Shown one piece after another: positions 45,301 to 55,429 of a DNA stretch of 64,000 bases; within the stretch, counting starts at the first letter, position 1, and the number at the start of each line of letters is the position of its first letter. A model generated the notes under the pieces. The model did no database searches. It had not been told where the DNA came from and saw only the letters and a program-made list of their open reading frames with translations. Where the stretch lies: positions 159,792,164 through 159,856,163 of the forward strand of contig NC_051852.1 of assembly GCF_905115235.1 (NCBI RefSeq). Direction: 5' to 3'. Origin of the DNA: Hermetia illucens (Eukaryota > Arthropoda > Insecta > Diptera > Stratiomyidae). A program made the position numbers and the translations under genes.

Positions 45301-47047
45301 ACTGGCAAACCTGTTAGGGGAGTTTAGTTGGTTGACAGCCATGGAGGCCACGTTGGTGCCAAGGTGATGCCACGCCGTACTCTCATCGTAACAAAATCTA
45401 CAAACCAGAGTTACCACCAGGGCCAGAATTTCACACTTAAAATCTTACTTAGGTTTTTATTTAGCATTTAGCGCTGCGGGGCCACAGACTACTAAGACCA
45501 TGACTGCTGTGGTAAGAACAAGGGGTAGCGGAAGAATCCAGCCGACTCAGATCTTCAGAGTCAGTTCGTAGCATTCACGAAAGATAGCTACTCTCTCAAC
45601 TTGCAACTAGAAACCTCCTTAAGCCTCTCAATGGTTTACCTAGTGTCCGTGGTCTGCCTCTAGCTGGAGCTGGACAATTATAAAGAAAGTGCCTGAGGGA
45701 TTCTCTCTTCTCTCCGCAGCTTCGACGATGCAAATTGTAAGGTATGCCGATTCTGAGGGAATGTTCCTCTATAGGCCAGTGCCCTGCGTAGACCGACGTA
45801 ATCTTCTGTGTATTTGCAGGCGGTGGACCAAATCCGCATTGACTTGGGGCTGGTGGTGAGCCTTCTCCATCTGAAGTCAGCGACTACTAAGTAGTGCCAA
45901 GAGCAAACATCCGCCTGGGCAGTCCGTCAGACCGCTCATTCCCCTCTATGTTTTTATGACCGGGAAATCAAAGGGGGTTAACTTGAACGTGTTGCTCAGA
46001 CTGTTCAACGTGTTCCTGCTCTGTCCCACCAGCCAGGAATATGCCTTAATATCGGCTTGACTGTCGGTCAAAATGGTTGCGTTACGTACAGGGCTCGGAT
46101 CATGCTCTAGCCATCGACAGGCTTGGAATACACTTGCGACTACGCCGTCTGTATCCGAGAAAACCTCCTTGCAGACGTAGAAGGCTGCACAGGCCTTCTT
46201 AATCCTCAATTCTATGTTCAATCTCCAATTTAACTTAGGATCCAGGGCCGCATCCAGATACTTTACATTGAAGGAAAGAACCATTCTTTGTTCACTTAAT
46301 CTTGGAACTCTTGTCTTACCATCAGCAAATCCGGGATCTCGCAATCCTTTCTATCGTCCCAACTTCAACCTATCCAAATGCCTAAATATAACAAAAATGT
46401 ACGCTTCTCACCTGATCCCGAGCTTCCGAAAAATCCGATGGAAAGTTCGTAGTGTTTCATCTGTGAAAAAGTACTGAGCTTGCGTCTTCTCATCATCCTT
46501 GGGTCGTAGAAATTTCGTTGGTTCTTTCAAACCTTCATCAGTTATTCCAACTAAAACGTCGTGGTCAATATGAGTCCTCGCACTTTTATCTTTCTTACTA
46601 AACAATGAATCACAATCGTGGCAATATCTCCGGTGTTTGGCCTTCGTTGCAAGGATCTACAAATAAAAATTATTCTAAAATTTGAACATCCAAATCCAAT
46701 CCAAATAGAGACGCAACCTTTTCGCGGACGGTCCTCCTACTCAATCCGAACTTGAAATGTTTCTCTGACCAATTAGTCTTTCGCGACTGCAAGCTGCCTT
46801 CATCTTTTGGAATCCACACAGGACACTCTTTCCTACTTCTACAAGCCGAACATCCATAGAAGAACTCTGGATCTTGTGAATTACGACTTGTGCGCGCGAA
46901 AAGTAAAGTGGGTCCATGTTGACAATGTGGATGGTTCACCACGTCCTCAGGCACTACTTTGTATTTGTCACCTACGAAATTGGACTTGATTATAATGCTT
47001 GCAAGGAGGAGTAAAAGATTCTTACCCATTTTAGCTAATTTATTCAT
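36371..47047 (-). CDS. Zcchc4: ZCCHC4 homologue (28S rRNA N6-adenosine methyltransferase)
   Basis: Five coding exons on the minus strand: 47026-47047, 46718-46971, 46412-46656, 40160-40366 and 36371-37136. All join in frame to 497 residues (human ZCCHC4 has 513). Introns are 54 bp, 61 bp, 6.0 kb and 3.0 kb; donors are GTAAGA, GTTGCG, GTGAGA and GTAAGA. Domains: GRF-type zinc finger (Cys24-x-His26 ... Cys51 ... Cys57), a C2H2-like site (Cys104, Cys107, His121, His124), the methyltransferase fold with VVCMGAPRLHEY (176-187), the catalytic DPPF at 252-255, a Cys/His-rich block (356-415), and two CCHC knuckles (424-437, 463-476) where human has one. The family methylates one adenosine of 28S rRNA in the nucleolus. 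The second donor (GTTGCG) is the least certain junction. It shares a 427-bp divergent promoter with P32. Confidence 0.95.
37250..38860. mobile_element. Jockey/I-type LINE folded into inverted pieces (Zcchc4 intron 4)
   Basis: Three pieces of one LINE family. On the minus strand, 38860-38330 carries RVVFIPKAG, DFRPISLASFELK and VVAYADH (catalytic YADD region, with His). On the plus strand, 37672-38325 carries VKYLGVILDPKLNWRLNIELR through RTACAGAAGALQSSPTDALN. On the minus strand, 37710-37250 carries GHWPIRDYAVKFSIPCYPHNRSCGEE, the post-RNase H tail. The KYLGVILDPKLNW region occurs twice, at 37745-37815 (+) and about 38425-38330 (-), so the piece is bounded by inverted repeats of about 100 bp. 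The reverse transcriptase middle and most of RNase H are missing. Confidence 0.72.
38860..40159. other. Rest of Zcchc4 intron 4
   Basis: No gene. Part of repeat Y is at 39700-39865 (GTTACTTTCGCCAACTC, then ATAGTTCTACCCTC). A run of about 13 C lies at 39977-39989. The minus-strand frame at 39343-39546 has no recognisable family. Confidence 0.45.
40367..43320. other. Zcchc4 intron 3, left part, unassigned
   Basis: No gene supported. A minus-strand frame at 41856-42224 (122 codons, with hydrophobic stretches) resembles nothing I know and has a similarly long alternative frame overlapping it, so it is probably chance. Confidence 0.4.
43320..44170. repeat. ~165-bp repeat family W, largest cluster
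   Basis: About five degenerate units in Zcchc4 intron 3. Plus-orientation units run from about 43360 to 43600 (AAAGCGATGACCCGTCAAAG, CATTTTGAACCCTATCCCC, GAAGCAGGAGGTCCTCTCTC, GGTCATCCTC). At 44040-44165 a unit reads in the opposite sense (CCACCGGAGATAGGATTGAAAATTG). An AT dinucleotide run (43726-43741) lies inside. Confidence 0.5.
44170..45480. other. Zcchc4 intron 3, middle, unassigned
   Basis: No gene or known repeat recognised; short frames only. Confidence 0.45.
45481..46344 (-). mobile_element. Jockey/I-type LINE fragment, internally deleted (Zcchc4 intron 3)
   Basis: Same family as the folded copy at 37.2-38.9 kb. It encodes SEQRMVLSFNVKYLDAALDPKLNWRL-type sequence, then AFYVCKEVF fused without the rest of the thumb to an RNase H piece (ATILTDSQADIKAYSWL, with the DSQ of RNase H), then a GHWPI-like tail near 45770. 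The fusion leaves one open frame of 132 codons across the deletion. Confidence 0.75.
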
Positions 47048-47474
47048 CTATTTGACAGTTTTTATAGTTTTTTTCAGGCCGATAAGACGGTCTCACAGCA
47101 CCAGGACTCGGCTGTTTAGAATAATCTGATATTTATCAAATGAGACTCTGAAAGGAGGGAACAGTCAAATGGTAATTTTCCTTTTAAAATATTTACAAAT
47201 CAACTCAAATATTTCATTCATTCAATTTTCCCAACCTTCGAATGAATACACGGACCATTATCAACGACCAGGTTATATTGGACATTTGTTTTTCCCATTT
47301 CCATTTGTACCACTTCCAATAAGGAATGATAATTTCACCATTCAACTGTTCCATTTCACATTCACGCGACATCCAATTGTAAAGAAGTGTGGTGCCCGTT
47401 CGCCGGTAGTGATCCAGTTCTGTCATATTTTTCACATTATCTAAAAGTTCCGTGAAATACAAATTACTTCCAAA
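47048..47474. promoter_or_regulatory. Divergent promoter between Zcchc4 and P32
   Basis: 427 bp between the two start codons, so 5' UTRs and promoters of both housekeeping genes must share it (or overlap the neighbour). No TATA box is evident at the expected sites, as usual for such genes. I see no transposon in it, unlike almost all other intergenic sequence here. Confidence 0.6.
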
Positions 47475-50400
47475 ATGAGTGGATTGGCGAAAACGATCTT
47501 CAGACTGCCGTCCTTGATGGGATTAACAAATGGTATGCGAAGTACCATGGGAAAACGTGAATTCACGAGAACTCTTTGGCACATGTGTAAGCGACCCGAG
47601 GATCGGCTAGGCGTTGTGGGCATTACTAATCCTAGCATGGCCTGCAAATGCGGATGCGGCGGACGACATGTCCATACAAAAGGTAAGGCCTTTCTTGCAA
47701 TTGCGGATTTCTAGAAAATTTTTGTTGGGCATAACCTCAAATGTCAATTATCAAATGCATTGCACATTAACCCTTGATTGGTGCTGATCGTATTCTCGTT
47801 TGTGAATAATATATTCAATCCTTAGCTGCACAGAGAGCGTAACACCACTGGGAGGTATAATTTCTAAACTTAGTTTATTTTACTGGTCCCACGTGATGAA
47901 TACAATTATTTTCTCATGGCAGGACTTACATTCCCTTTACGTAATTGGGTCAAATCTTTCAATTCAACTCGAGTAAATTGCCATGCCATGCCGTTGCCAT
48001 AGTGAAAATCAGTTCTGCCACAATCTTAATTTTTCACTGTATACCAGAACGGATGCACGGCCGACAACCCTTACATGATTCCACCCGCCAGGAAAGCATT
48101 ACTTTCAGAGGAAGTCGGCATGCAATTAAGTTTCCTATAATCGGGAAGTTGTAGGGCTATCAAATCACGAAAGGTGATCGAAAAGTAATGAAGGTCCTGG
48201 TGGTTGAAGGTAAGAACCTGCCTTTTAGGCATAATCCCAAGGTACTCTTCCAACACGGATTGATTTGGTAATCAGAATCAGAAATATTCCTGAAGGGGCT
48301 GATCTTTCGTGGATCTATTTTTCAGGTCTTTAATTCGCGTTTTAGTTTAACTCGTTAGGCTTCCGCGAATCCCTATATTTGTGCGATTATTTTCAAGATC
48401 CGGTGTGGACCCTCGCACTAGTATAGACACGTGAGGGGTCGTAGCACTCAAAGGGCCCCCCATATTCCCGAGCCTGGCTACCACAGAGGCGTGCAAGCAT
48501 GTGCCGACCGGACGCTGCGATGGAGCGGACGGACCTTCACGATCAATTTCGCCAACTTTTTAGGTATTTTTTGGATCGCTCTTCCCTCTTCTTAGCCACT
48601 CAGGAAGGTCGGTAGATCATCTCAATATCCTTTTGGTTCATTGCAAAAAATAAAAATTGAAAGGCTACTAACCTGAAGCGTCGAGCAACCTCTGGACCCT
48701 TACATCTCTGGTACGAATCAAGTTGCTCATGTCCCATAAGGATTTTACATGGCCTAGCTGACCACGAACCGGCGGCACGGCGGACCTGCCAACCCCCATA
48801 CTCATGGGAATCAAATGAGTACCCATATTAAAATAAAAAAAAAGCTACAGCCAAACAAGCGGGACTCCATACCGCACACAAACTGATTAACACGTCCACT
48901 CCGGCGAACGACACGGTGACGTCAGCCATCTTTTGTTCTCCACTCCGGCGAACGACACGGTGACGTCCAGGTCATATTTACTTTACCCAAGGCCCCTGCC
49001 TCGCAGGCCCTCTAAAAGGTTTAGTTCTGTTCTCTCTAGGCTCCGAGAAGGATCAATTGACCACGTTCTTTCTTTGAACTCCTTTTGTCGGCTGTTTTCC
49101 TTCACATTTCTAAATAATAACTTGGTTCAGTAACTGTACGTTGTGGAATTAGATATTTAAAAAAAAATCAAGTGTTGCGGGTTTGGCCGCATAATACTGT
49201 TCTCCGGGGCGGCGGACTACAGAGTGACGTTCATTAATTATTTTAATCCATTCGAACATAATTAATAAATGTAAAACAATGTCATTTCAACTCTAAAGAA
49301 GGCTTATTCGCAAAAAAATTGGTTAGGCGGATGAAAAAGTTAATTTACTTCGAAGCGGCAGTGAACGTGTTAACCAGGCGGAGGTACATCTCCAAAATGC
49401 TGAGAGCCATGTTATTACACCCAAGAAGGGAGAAATTGGGACGACAAGCAATGGATCTTAAGTGATCATTGGCATGCTGCAAGGACAATAACCGCAAATA
49501 CCGCTGCTCAAAAAGCAGAGACATGCAGCAGCACGTCTGAAATAAATATATCAGATGTCAGGAAGGAAACAGGTCTCAGTGGCGCAGGTGCTAAATGGTA
49601 CCTGCGTTATCTGAAGGAAGGCTTGAAGAGGCCCTTAAGAAGGCTCAGGATAGACCTAAGCCACCTTTATCGGAGCCAACAAAACGAGAAGCAGCAATGA
49701 TTAACCCACATGAAAGGAATGCTCCCAAAAAATCCAAACCTGAACCCAAGGGGTGAGAAAACTCGGACCGCTTAGGACTATAGTTCCTAAATTGCCAGGC
49801 TGGGAAGGAGCAGAACTGTCAACATGTCCCGGAGATGATATCCCAGCAGCACACATCGTGACAGTTTTTCTCCCGAACAATAGAGACGGAAGATCTCATG
49901 GAGCTCCTAATCGCTCAGAATGAGGATCACCATATGTGATTGTGGAGAGTCTTCAGAAGCAAAGTGGATGGCAAGTGTAGACTCCTCACAATCGGGGTAG
50001 ACGACCGATCCCTGGAGGTAATCAAACGTCAGAGTCGCCATATTAACTATCGATTTGGCAACATTCCTGTGCTCGTGCATATGGAAAAGCCGAGGAAAGA
50101 CACCGAGGTCCTCGAAGCACTCTCGGAAGCCATACAGGCGGAAAGAACTGTATCAACCAGAGAAGTAGACCTGCTGTCCAGTAAAGAGCAGAAGTTGGAC
50201 AACCTTATGACTCCTAAGGCTCAGGGTGGACAGCGACGCGCACGATAGCGCCATGTCGAGGAGGAGGGCGATACTCCGACAGTGGAGAAGAACTCCAAAT
50301 AATAACGGAGTCAATGGCCAGCACTAAGATAACCCATATAAACCTCCACCATGCGAAAGCTGCATCTGCGGTAATTGCAAGGGCAAGTTCCAAGGAGAAC

Positions 50401-53400
50401 ATTGGGATAGTGAGCGAACATTGGCGCGAAATAGCCTCAATATCACATTTTGAACGGTCGTATATTGCTCTAATAGTAGCAATTAGTTTCTCCGGAATTC
50501 CCTTCCAGCGTTGAGTAATGCAAATACACTTCTCGTTTCCGCTGTCGAAAACCTCCGAATCGATGAAGAACAATATACTCCGCACATTACTCCCCAATGA
50601 TGTGACGCAATTGAACAAATTTGAAAACCCAAATTATGTGAATGCTTGTTCAAGAAATCAGCGATAGTAATGTGCAACGGTGCGTTATTGTGGTGTAAGT
50701 TGTTTACCCGCAATATTTGCCGTTTTTGATCATCTGTTTCACGCAAACGTACCATAATTATAACTAGTAATCTCTCTTATTTACTGCCTGATTTTTTGAC
50801 AAAAATTCTTTATGGACAGCACCGTTGAACCAGTGAGCTGATGCCTCGCCTCCAATAATGGCATATCACCCCAAATAATACTTAATTTTTGACCAAAAAA
50901 AATCCTATGATCAGCTACCTACCGTATTCATCTATCTTGAATGGTACTGATTAGTTCCTGTCCCCAATAGCCGTAACGAATGCACAGAGGATACCAAACA
51001 CTTCTATTGCATTTATGACAAGAATGATACTTTGCTTACCAACCATCGACCCGCAACGGATAGATGGCGAAAATACTTCGAGCAGCTTTCAACTGAAGAA
51101 TTTGCTCACCCTCCACTTCCACAATCATTGCCGACATTTGGAGCAGCTCCCACGTACTCGAGGAGGGCAATCAGCCCCGAGTCTACAAAGGACTCATCTG
51201 AAGTGGCTCTGACCACGAAACCTCATCGGAAGTTATTTGTATCATGGGGACCGGGACGGCCCTCTGAGAGCGTATGCTCCAAGAGAATTTCTGGAGGATG
51301 TGCTCTCGGCCCGGTTATTTGAGGTTAGCCCCCTTTTGGGAGTTTCATGGTGGTTGTGTTATCCCTACATCGCGGGCAGAGCTCCTCGAAGCTGTGGAGT
51401 TGTACTGTACAACTCGAGTGTCGTATTCCTTAGTTGCGGCAGAGGTGTTAGATAGGCCTTGCATCCACTGGTATGAATGCTGAACATGCACTCAGTATAA
51501 ATCAGTACCGCTGTACCAGTCATGGCGGGGCCCTGATTGTGGTCTCCAAATCAATCCGTGTCCGAAGAGGACCGTGGAATTATACTTACACGGCAGGTAC
51601 TCACGTTAAACTCCCAGGACTTTCATGTCAGCGCAACTGAGGTCGAGGAGGCAATAAAACAAATGAAATCGGCGAAAGCCACAGGACCTAAAGACATCAC
51701 ATCTGAGTTCTGAAAAGCGAAGAGCCCGGACCCAACACTGTGGCTCAGTGAATTCTTTAATCGGGTTATTCAGAAAGGAAGAACACCATCTGACTGGCAA
51801 GAAAGTACCACTGTTCCAATATGGAACAAGAAAGGTAGCCCAGCAGAATGTTCAAATTACCGTCCGTTCTGGTTACTTTCCCATATCATGAAGATTTTTG
51901 AACGCATTCTTGACCCGTATTTGTGAAATCGTTGAATTAACCATGAATCAAGCTGGATTTGTCAAAAACTGCGGAAGTAATGACGCAATACACGCTGCGC
52001 GGTTACTCATGGAGAAACAGAAGAGAAGCCGTTTGACTGTGTGCCACACGAACTCATCTGATATGCTTTACGACAGCACTTAGTGCCAGAAGAAATCGTG
52101 CGCTGGGTTCAATTGCTCTACCACGATCCGAAAAGTAAAGTTCGAAGTATGGCCGGTTTATCAAAACTCCATCGTGTCTCTGTTGGTGTTCTTCATGGAA
52201 TGCTCTCTCACCACTCCTCTTTGTTCTTGTTATGGACACCATCACACGGGACGTCCAACGTCCAGCACACTAAACACTGCTTTATGCAGATGATTCCTAG
52301 CATCACATGGCAAAAATGATCTCGAGCTACTTGTTCAAAAATGGAATGATCGCCACATGCAACACGGTCTCAGATTGAATCTAAACAAAACTGAATTTTT
52401 GACGACCGATCCCCAGAAAACGCACAATCACTGTCAGCGGCAGTGATCTGCCCAGAACTGAGCGATTTAAATACATCGGGTCAACGCTATCAGCCAATTG
52501 AGAATCGCGTTATGAAATTACTTCACGCATTAACGCACCCTGGATGAAATGGCGTTCCACAACTGGTGTTCTTTGTGATCGACGTATCAACTAACGTCTC
52601 AAATCTAAAATTTACCGCAATATCGTCTGTCCTGTCGCCCTCTATGGTTCTGAGTGTTGCCCGACTATAAAAGACAATGAACGGCGTGTTGCGGTAATGG
52701 AGACAAAGATGTTGCAAATGTTGCGTACTAGTGGTGTGGCACGTTTTGATCACATCCGAAATGAGGATATACGCAATCGTTACGGGGTTGCACCGATCGT
52801 GGAAAAATTGCAAGAGAGGCGTCTTCGATGGTATAGTCACGCAATTCGCACTAACGAAAATTCAATTGCCAGGATTGGTCTGAACATCGAAGTCGATGGT
52901 AAACGACCAAAAGGCAGACCTAAACAACGGTGGCTTGATACGATGCATGGGGATTTAAAAGCCTCGAGATTGCACCGAGATCAGGCATTCGATAGAGCCA
53001 AATGGCGAAACCGATCACGATGAGCCGACCCCACTTGTGAACGGGACAAAGGCTGAAGAACAAAAAGTAGACTTCCTGTCCCCACATTAGTCACTAGATC
53101 TTTTGTACAATAATATCTGCCATTTTCATTGAACTGTTTTTTTGTAAGTTATCTATGTTCCTTATTCATATTGACAAATGTATATCTGCAAAATTATTTT
53201 GATTTATTATTTAGTCCTGTTCTTTCTTCACAGGAGAACGTGAGTTAGTTGAATTTCTCACAGAAGAAATCGTAGCAGAACGTAAAGCCCAAAAAATAAA
53301 AACCATTCCAACTGAAGTTGAGGGCTTTAAAGTAAAACTAAATGGAGCCGAAGTCGAATTAACTAAACAAACAGATAAGGAGAAGTAAGTTGATTTTCTG

Positions 53401-54086
53401 AATGCATATTACCATTTTTATACCGGATTCCAAGATCTGAGAATGTCACAAGTGTTCTTTCGACCTTCCACTTTTTCCCCATTTACCATTTAATTAATAA
53501 TGAGGCTTTTGTTTAATTTAGAATTGTAATTTCCTTCAACGTGAACCACACTGTCGATGCCGATGACGATGCCGAAATCGACCCGTCAGCGGAGAAAGGA
53601 GAGTTTGCTGAAATGAAGAGCCGACCGCAATTCGAAGTCGATATCGTCAAAGGGGATACGACAGTATCATTTACGTGTTCATACCTACAAGGACAAGCAC
53701 AAGAGGGCGAATATGGTGAGAAATTTGATGTGCCTCATTCCATTGGAGTAGAAATTTAATTGCAAATTTAACCATAGATGATGTGTTCGGCATCGACGAA
53801 ATGACCATTTTCAAGGGTGAATGGAATGATAAAGTCTACGCAGTCGCCGGTGATGTTTTAGACGGGGTAAGTGTTTAGGATCTTCCCATCTATCAAAAAC
53901 TTAAGATTTGCTCAAAACTTTGACTTTTCCTTGCAGTATTTGTACGATCTTCTCATGAATCTTCTTGAGGAGAAAGGAATCAGCAATGACTTTGCCGAAA
54001 AACTTTCCGATCTGAGCACGGCTTACGAGCACTCATCATATGTCGGTCTCTTGGAGAACTTGTCCAAATTCACGACAGGAAAGTAA
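47475..54086 (+). CDS. P32: P32/C1QBP/MAM33 homologue (mitochondrial matrix acidic protein)
   Basis: Five exons: 47475-47682, 53234-53384, 53522-53715, 53778-53866 and 53937-54086. Splice sites are GTAAGG, GTAAGT, GTGAGA and GTAAGT donors with CAG/TAG acceptors, and all phases match, giving 263 residues. The N-terminus is basic and Arg-rich, a likely mitochondrial targeting sequence; a CKCGCGGRHVHTKGE link follows, then the MAM33 domain: ELVEFLTEEIVAERKAQK, VISFNVNHTVDADDDAEID (acidic), SRPQFEVDIVKG and YLYDLLMNLLEEKGISNDFA. Family members form doughnut trimers in the matrix and support mitochondrial ribosome function and calcium handling. Intron 1 is 5.55 kb and filled with transposons; the others are 61-137 bp. 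Confidence 0.96.
47683..48335. other. P32 intron 1, left part
   Basis: No gene or identified repeat. Likely ancestral intron sequence plus unknown debris. Confidence 0.4.
48335..48625 (+). repeat. Dispersed repeat Y, copy 3
   Basis: Contains CGGTGTGGACCCTCGCAC, GTATAGACACGTGAGGGGTC, TCCCGAGCCTGGCTA, GGACGGACCTTCACGATC and CGCCAACTTTTTAGG in the same order as in the copies at 13.3 and 21.8 kb. Confidence 0.6.
48722..50470 (+). mobile_element. LINE 5' end: leader, ORF1 and start of ORF2 (P32 intron 1)
   Basis: The 5' leader (shared with 6090-6240) is followed by ORF1 remains: SGAGAKWYLRYLKEG (about 49580), LPGWEGAELSTCPGDDIPAAHI (about 49790) and WRVFRSKVDGKCRLLTIGVDDRSLEVI then YRFGNIPV (49943-50070). 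ORF2 begins at about 50311 with KITHINLHHAKAASAVIAR, the endonuclease start of Jockey/LOA/I-type elements, and stops soon after at the mariner relic. ORF1 is broken by stops. A 29-bp direct repeat is in the leader (48895-48923 and 48939-48967). Confidence 0.7.
50480..50880 (-). mobile_element. Mariner-like DNA transposon relic
   Basis: Minus-strand frame (50755-50483) with LHHNNAPLHITIADFLNKH, the catalytic-domain motif of mariner transposases (normally HHDNAPxH; the catalytic Asp is Asn here). Only the middle of the transposase remains and no terminal inverted repeats were found. It cuts off the LINE ORF2 that begins at 50.3 kb. Confidence 0.5.
50960..53050 (+). mobile_element. RTE-type LINE, copy 2, broken (P32 intron 1)
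   Basis: Same family as 10085-12720 but lacking the endonuclease. It includes KYFEQLSTEEFAHPPLPQ (about 51070), SATEVEEAIKQMKSAKATGP (about 51630), NQAGFVKNCGSNDAIHAARLL (about 51950), YADD (about 52284) and the end ETKMLQMLRTSG...RLRWYSHAIR...DGKRPKGRPKQRW...WRNRSR (52697-53023), which is open for 108 codons. Stops and shifts break the middle. Repeat Z is inserted at about 51154-51605. Confidence 0.82.
51154..51605 (+). repeat. Dispersed repeat Z, copy in RTE copy 2
   Basis: About 450 bp interrupting the RTE linker between GCAGCTCCC and ACTCCCAGGACTTTC. It begins GTACTCGAGGAGGGCAATCAG and includes CTCATCTGAAGTGGCTCTG, GGGAGTTTCATGGTGGTTGTG and CATCCACTGGTATGAATGCTG. The insertion point differs from that in the 11-kb RTE copy, so the two arrived independently. 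Confidence 0.65.
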
Positions 54087-54720
54087 TTTCCATAGAAAAG
54101 AGTTCCCAAAGCATCGTTTTCTATTTTAGAATATGTACATGAATTACGTTTAAGTAAAAAGAATGTTGAATGTTAGCTGTTAAGAACGGTAGTGATTTTT
54201 ATGTGTAATCGATCGCTTTATCAGAGCAGACATTTCATTCAAACAATTACGAACAAGAGATATCCGTGTCATTTTGGCATTTACTTCTCATCCATTTATT
54301 TTTCATGCATTTGTATTAAATAATTACAATTACAGGCCCCGCCGAAATGTTGGTGGAAAAGCAAAATTTAGAAGAGAAAGAAAGCGTTCGAGTATCCGAA
54401 ACAAAATAAATTTATAACTTCATCCCTGCAGCAGAGTATGAATAATTTCGGTTGAAATGAACGTACAAAAAAAAAAGAAGATATTTATTATGCCTTTTTG
54501 TTGAAATAAAATTTAGTTCTTGTAAAGCGAACACTTGTTTTGAATTTATCCCCGAAATTGTGGATCCTCACAAATAGCCATTGACCTGTAGACTAAGCAG
54601 ACTTACGCCTAGCTAACTGCCTGTAGCAAAACGAGAGAGGTGGAAAACTTCGGAAGCCTTCAAGTTCCATAAGAAAAAAAGGTATGATCGACCTCGTACG
54701 TCACCTCATTACTGAACAAA
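54087..54720 (+). other. P32 3' flank with a possible extra 3' exon
   Basis: At about 54341 an acceptor-like TTACAG is followed by about 75 bp open in more than one frame, ending in TAA near 54405-54415. A potential donor (GGAAA|GTAATT) overlaps the P32 stop; joined to it, the protein would gain a basic tail (KPRRNVGGKAKFRRERKR...). This is speculative. An AATAAA lies at about 54508. Confidence 0.3.
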
Positions 54721-55330
54721 CAGCCAAGGGTTCATGGCTTCTCAATTACGTGCGGGTAAGACTTAAAATCTTCATGTCCGTCTGAAGTTGGGTAAGGAAT
54801 CAATCTGACAATGCCTTCGATTCAGCCACGGATCGAAGTTCACGAGCGGCCGCTTCCCATAGAATCCCTCTCCCTTGCGCTTGTGATGTCGGGACCACAC
54901 ACTCTCGCGACCATTTTTACAACCGGATCTGAGGCAGCACGGTAGACATGCTACCCGCAAAGCTCCCCGTCTTTGCGCTTACGCAAAGATGTCAGCCAAT
55001 ACCTCCGCGTCGTAGAGCTGGCTGGGCTGCATCCTAAAGTTTGCCATTAACCTTAACTTTAAGACCGAGACTCTTGCTCCAACCTTATTGGCTGCTTTGA
55101 TTCGGTCGGAAAAGATCATCTGCGGGTCGAGAGTTAATCCAGACATTGGGTTCGATTCTATAATAGCCTCGCCGGTTACCACCGGTCACGATTCTCTGTT
55201 GAGTCAAGATGACCATTCGGTTTTTCCACCGTGATGATGAAACCATAGACAGAGGTATCCATTTCCGTACCTGCCACATCAATATATGCCAAGTGTTTTG
55301 CAGAGAACAACTGCTGGACAATATGAATAA
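54720..55330 (-). mobile_element. R1-type LINE remnant
   Basis: Minus-strand pieces of R1 ORF2: SNPMSGLTLDPQMIFSDRIK followed by AANKVGARVSVL and LMANF (55150-55020), a DAEVLADIFA end (about 54985, cf. YGAEVWADAL), then NFDPWLNRRHCQIDSL (about 54845-54795). Several frames and an internal loss; old. Confidence 0.65.
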
Positions 55331-55429
55331 TCCCTTCTCATTTAAAGAAAATGTAACAGACCGCAAGGTAAATCACACAGATCAATATATTTATGCATGA
55401 ATAAAGTTTGAATTTGCAATCCCAGCTCG

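Noticed and set aside
46970-47047. Signal peptide at the N-terminus of Zcchc4
   Set aside because: The hydrophobic stretch lies exactly within a 54-bp segment with strong splice sites; it is more likely intron than leader.
50214-50618. 134-codon minus-strand frame overlapping the LINE/mariner junction
   Set aside because: Runs antisense through ORF2 of the LINE and out of frame with the mariner motif.
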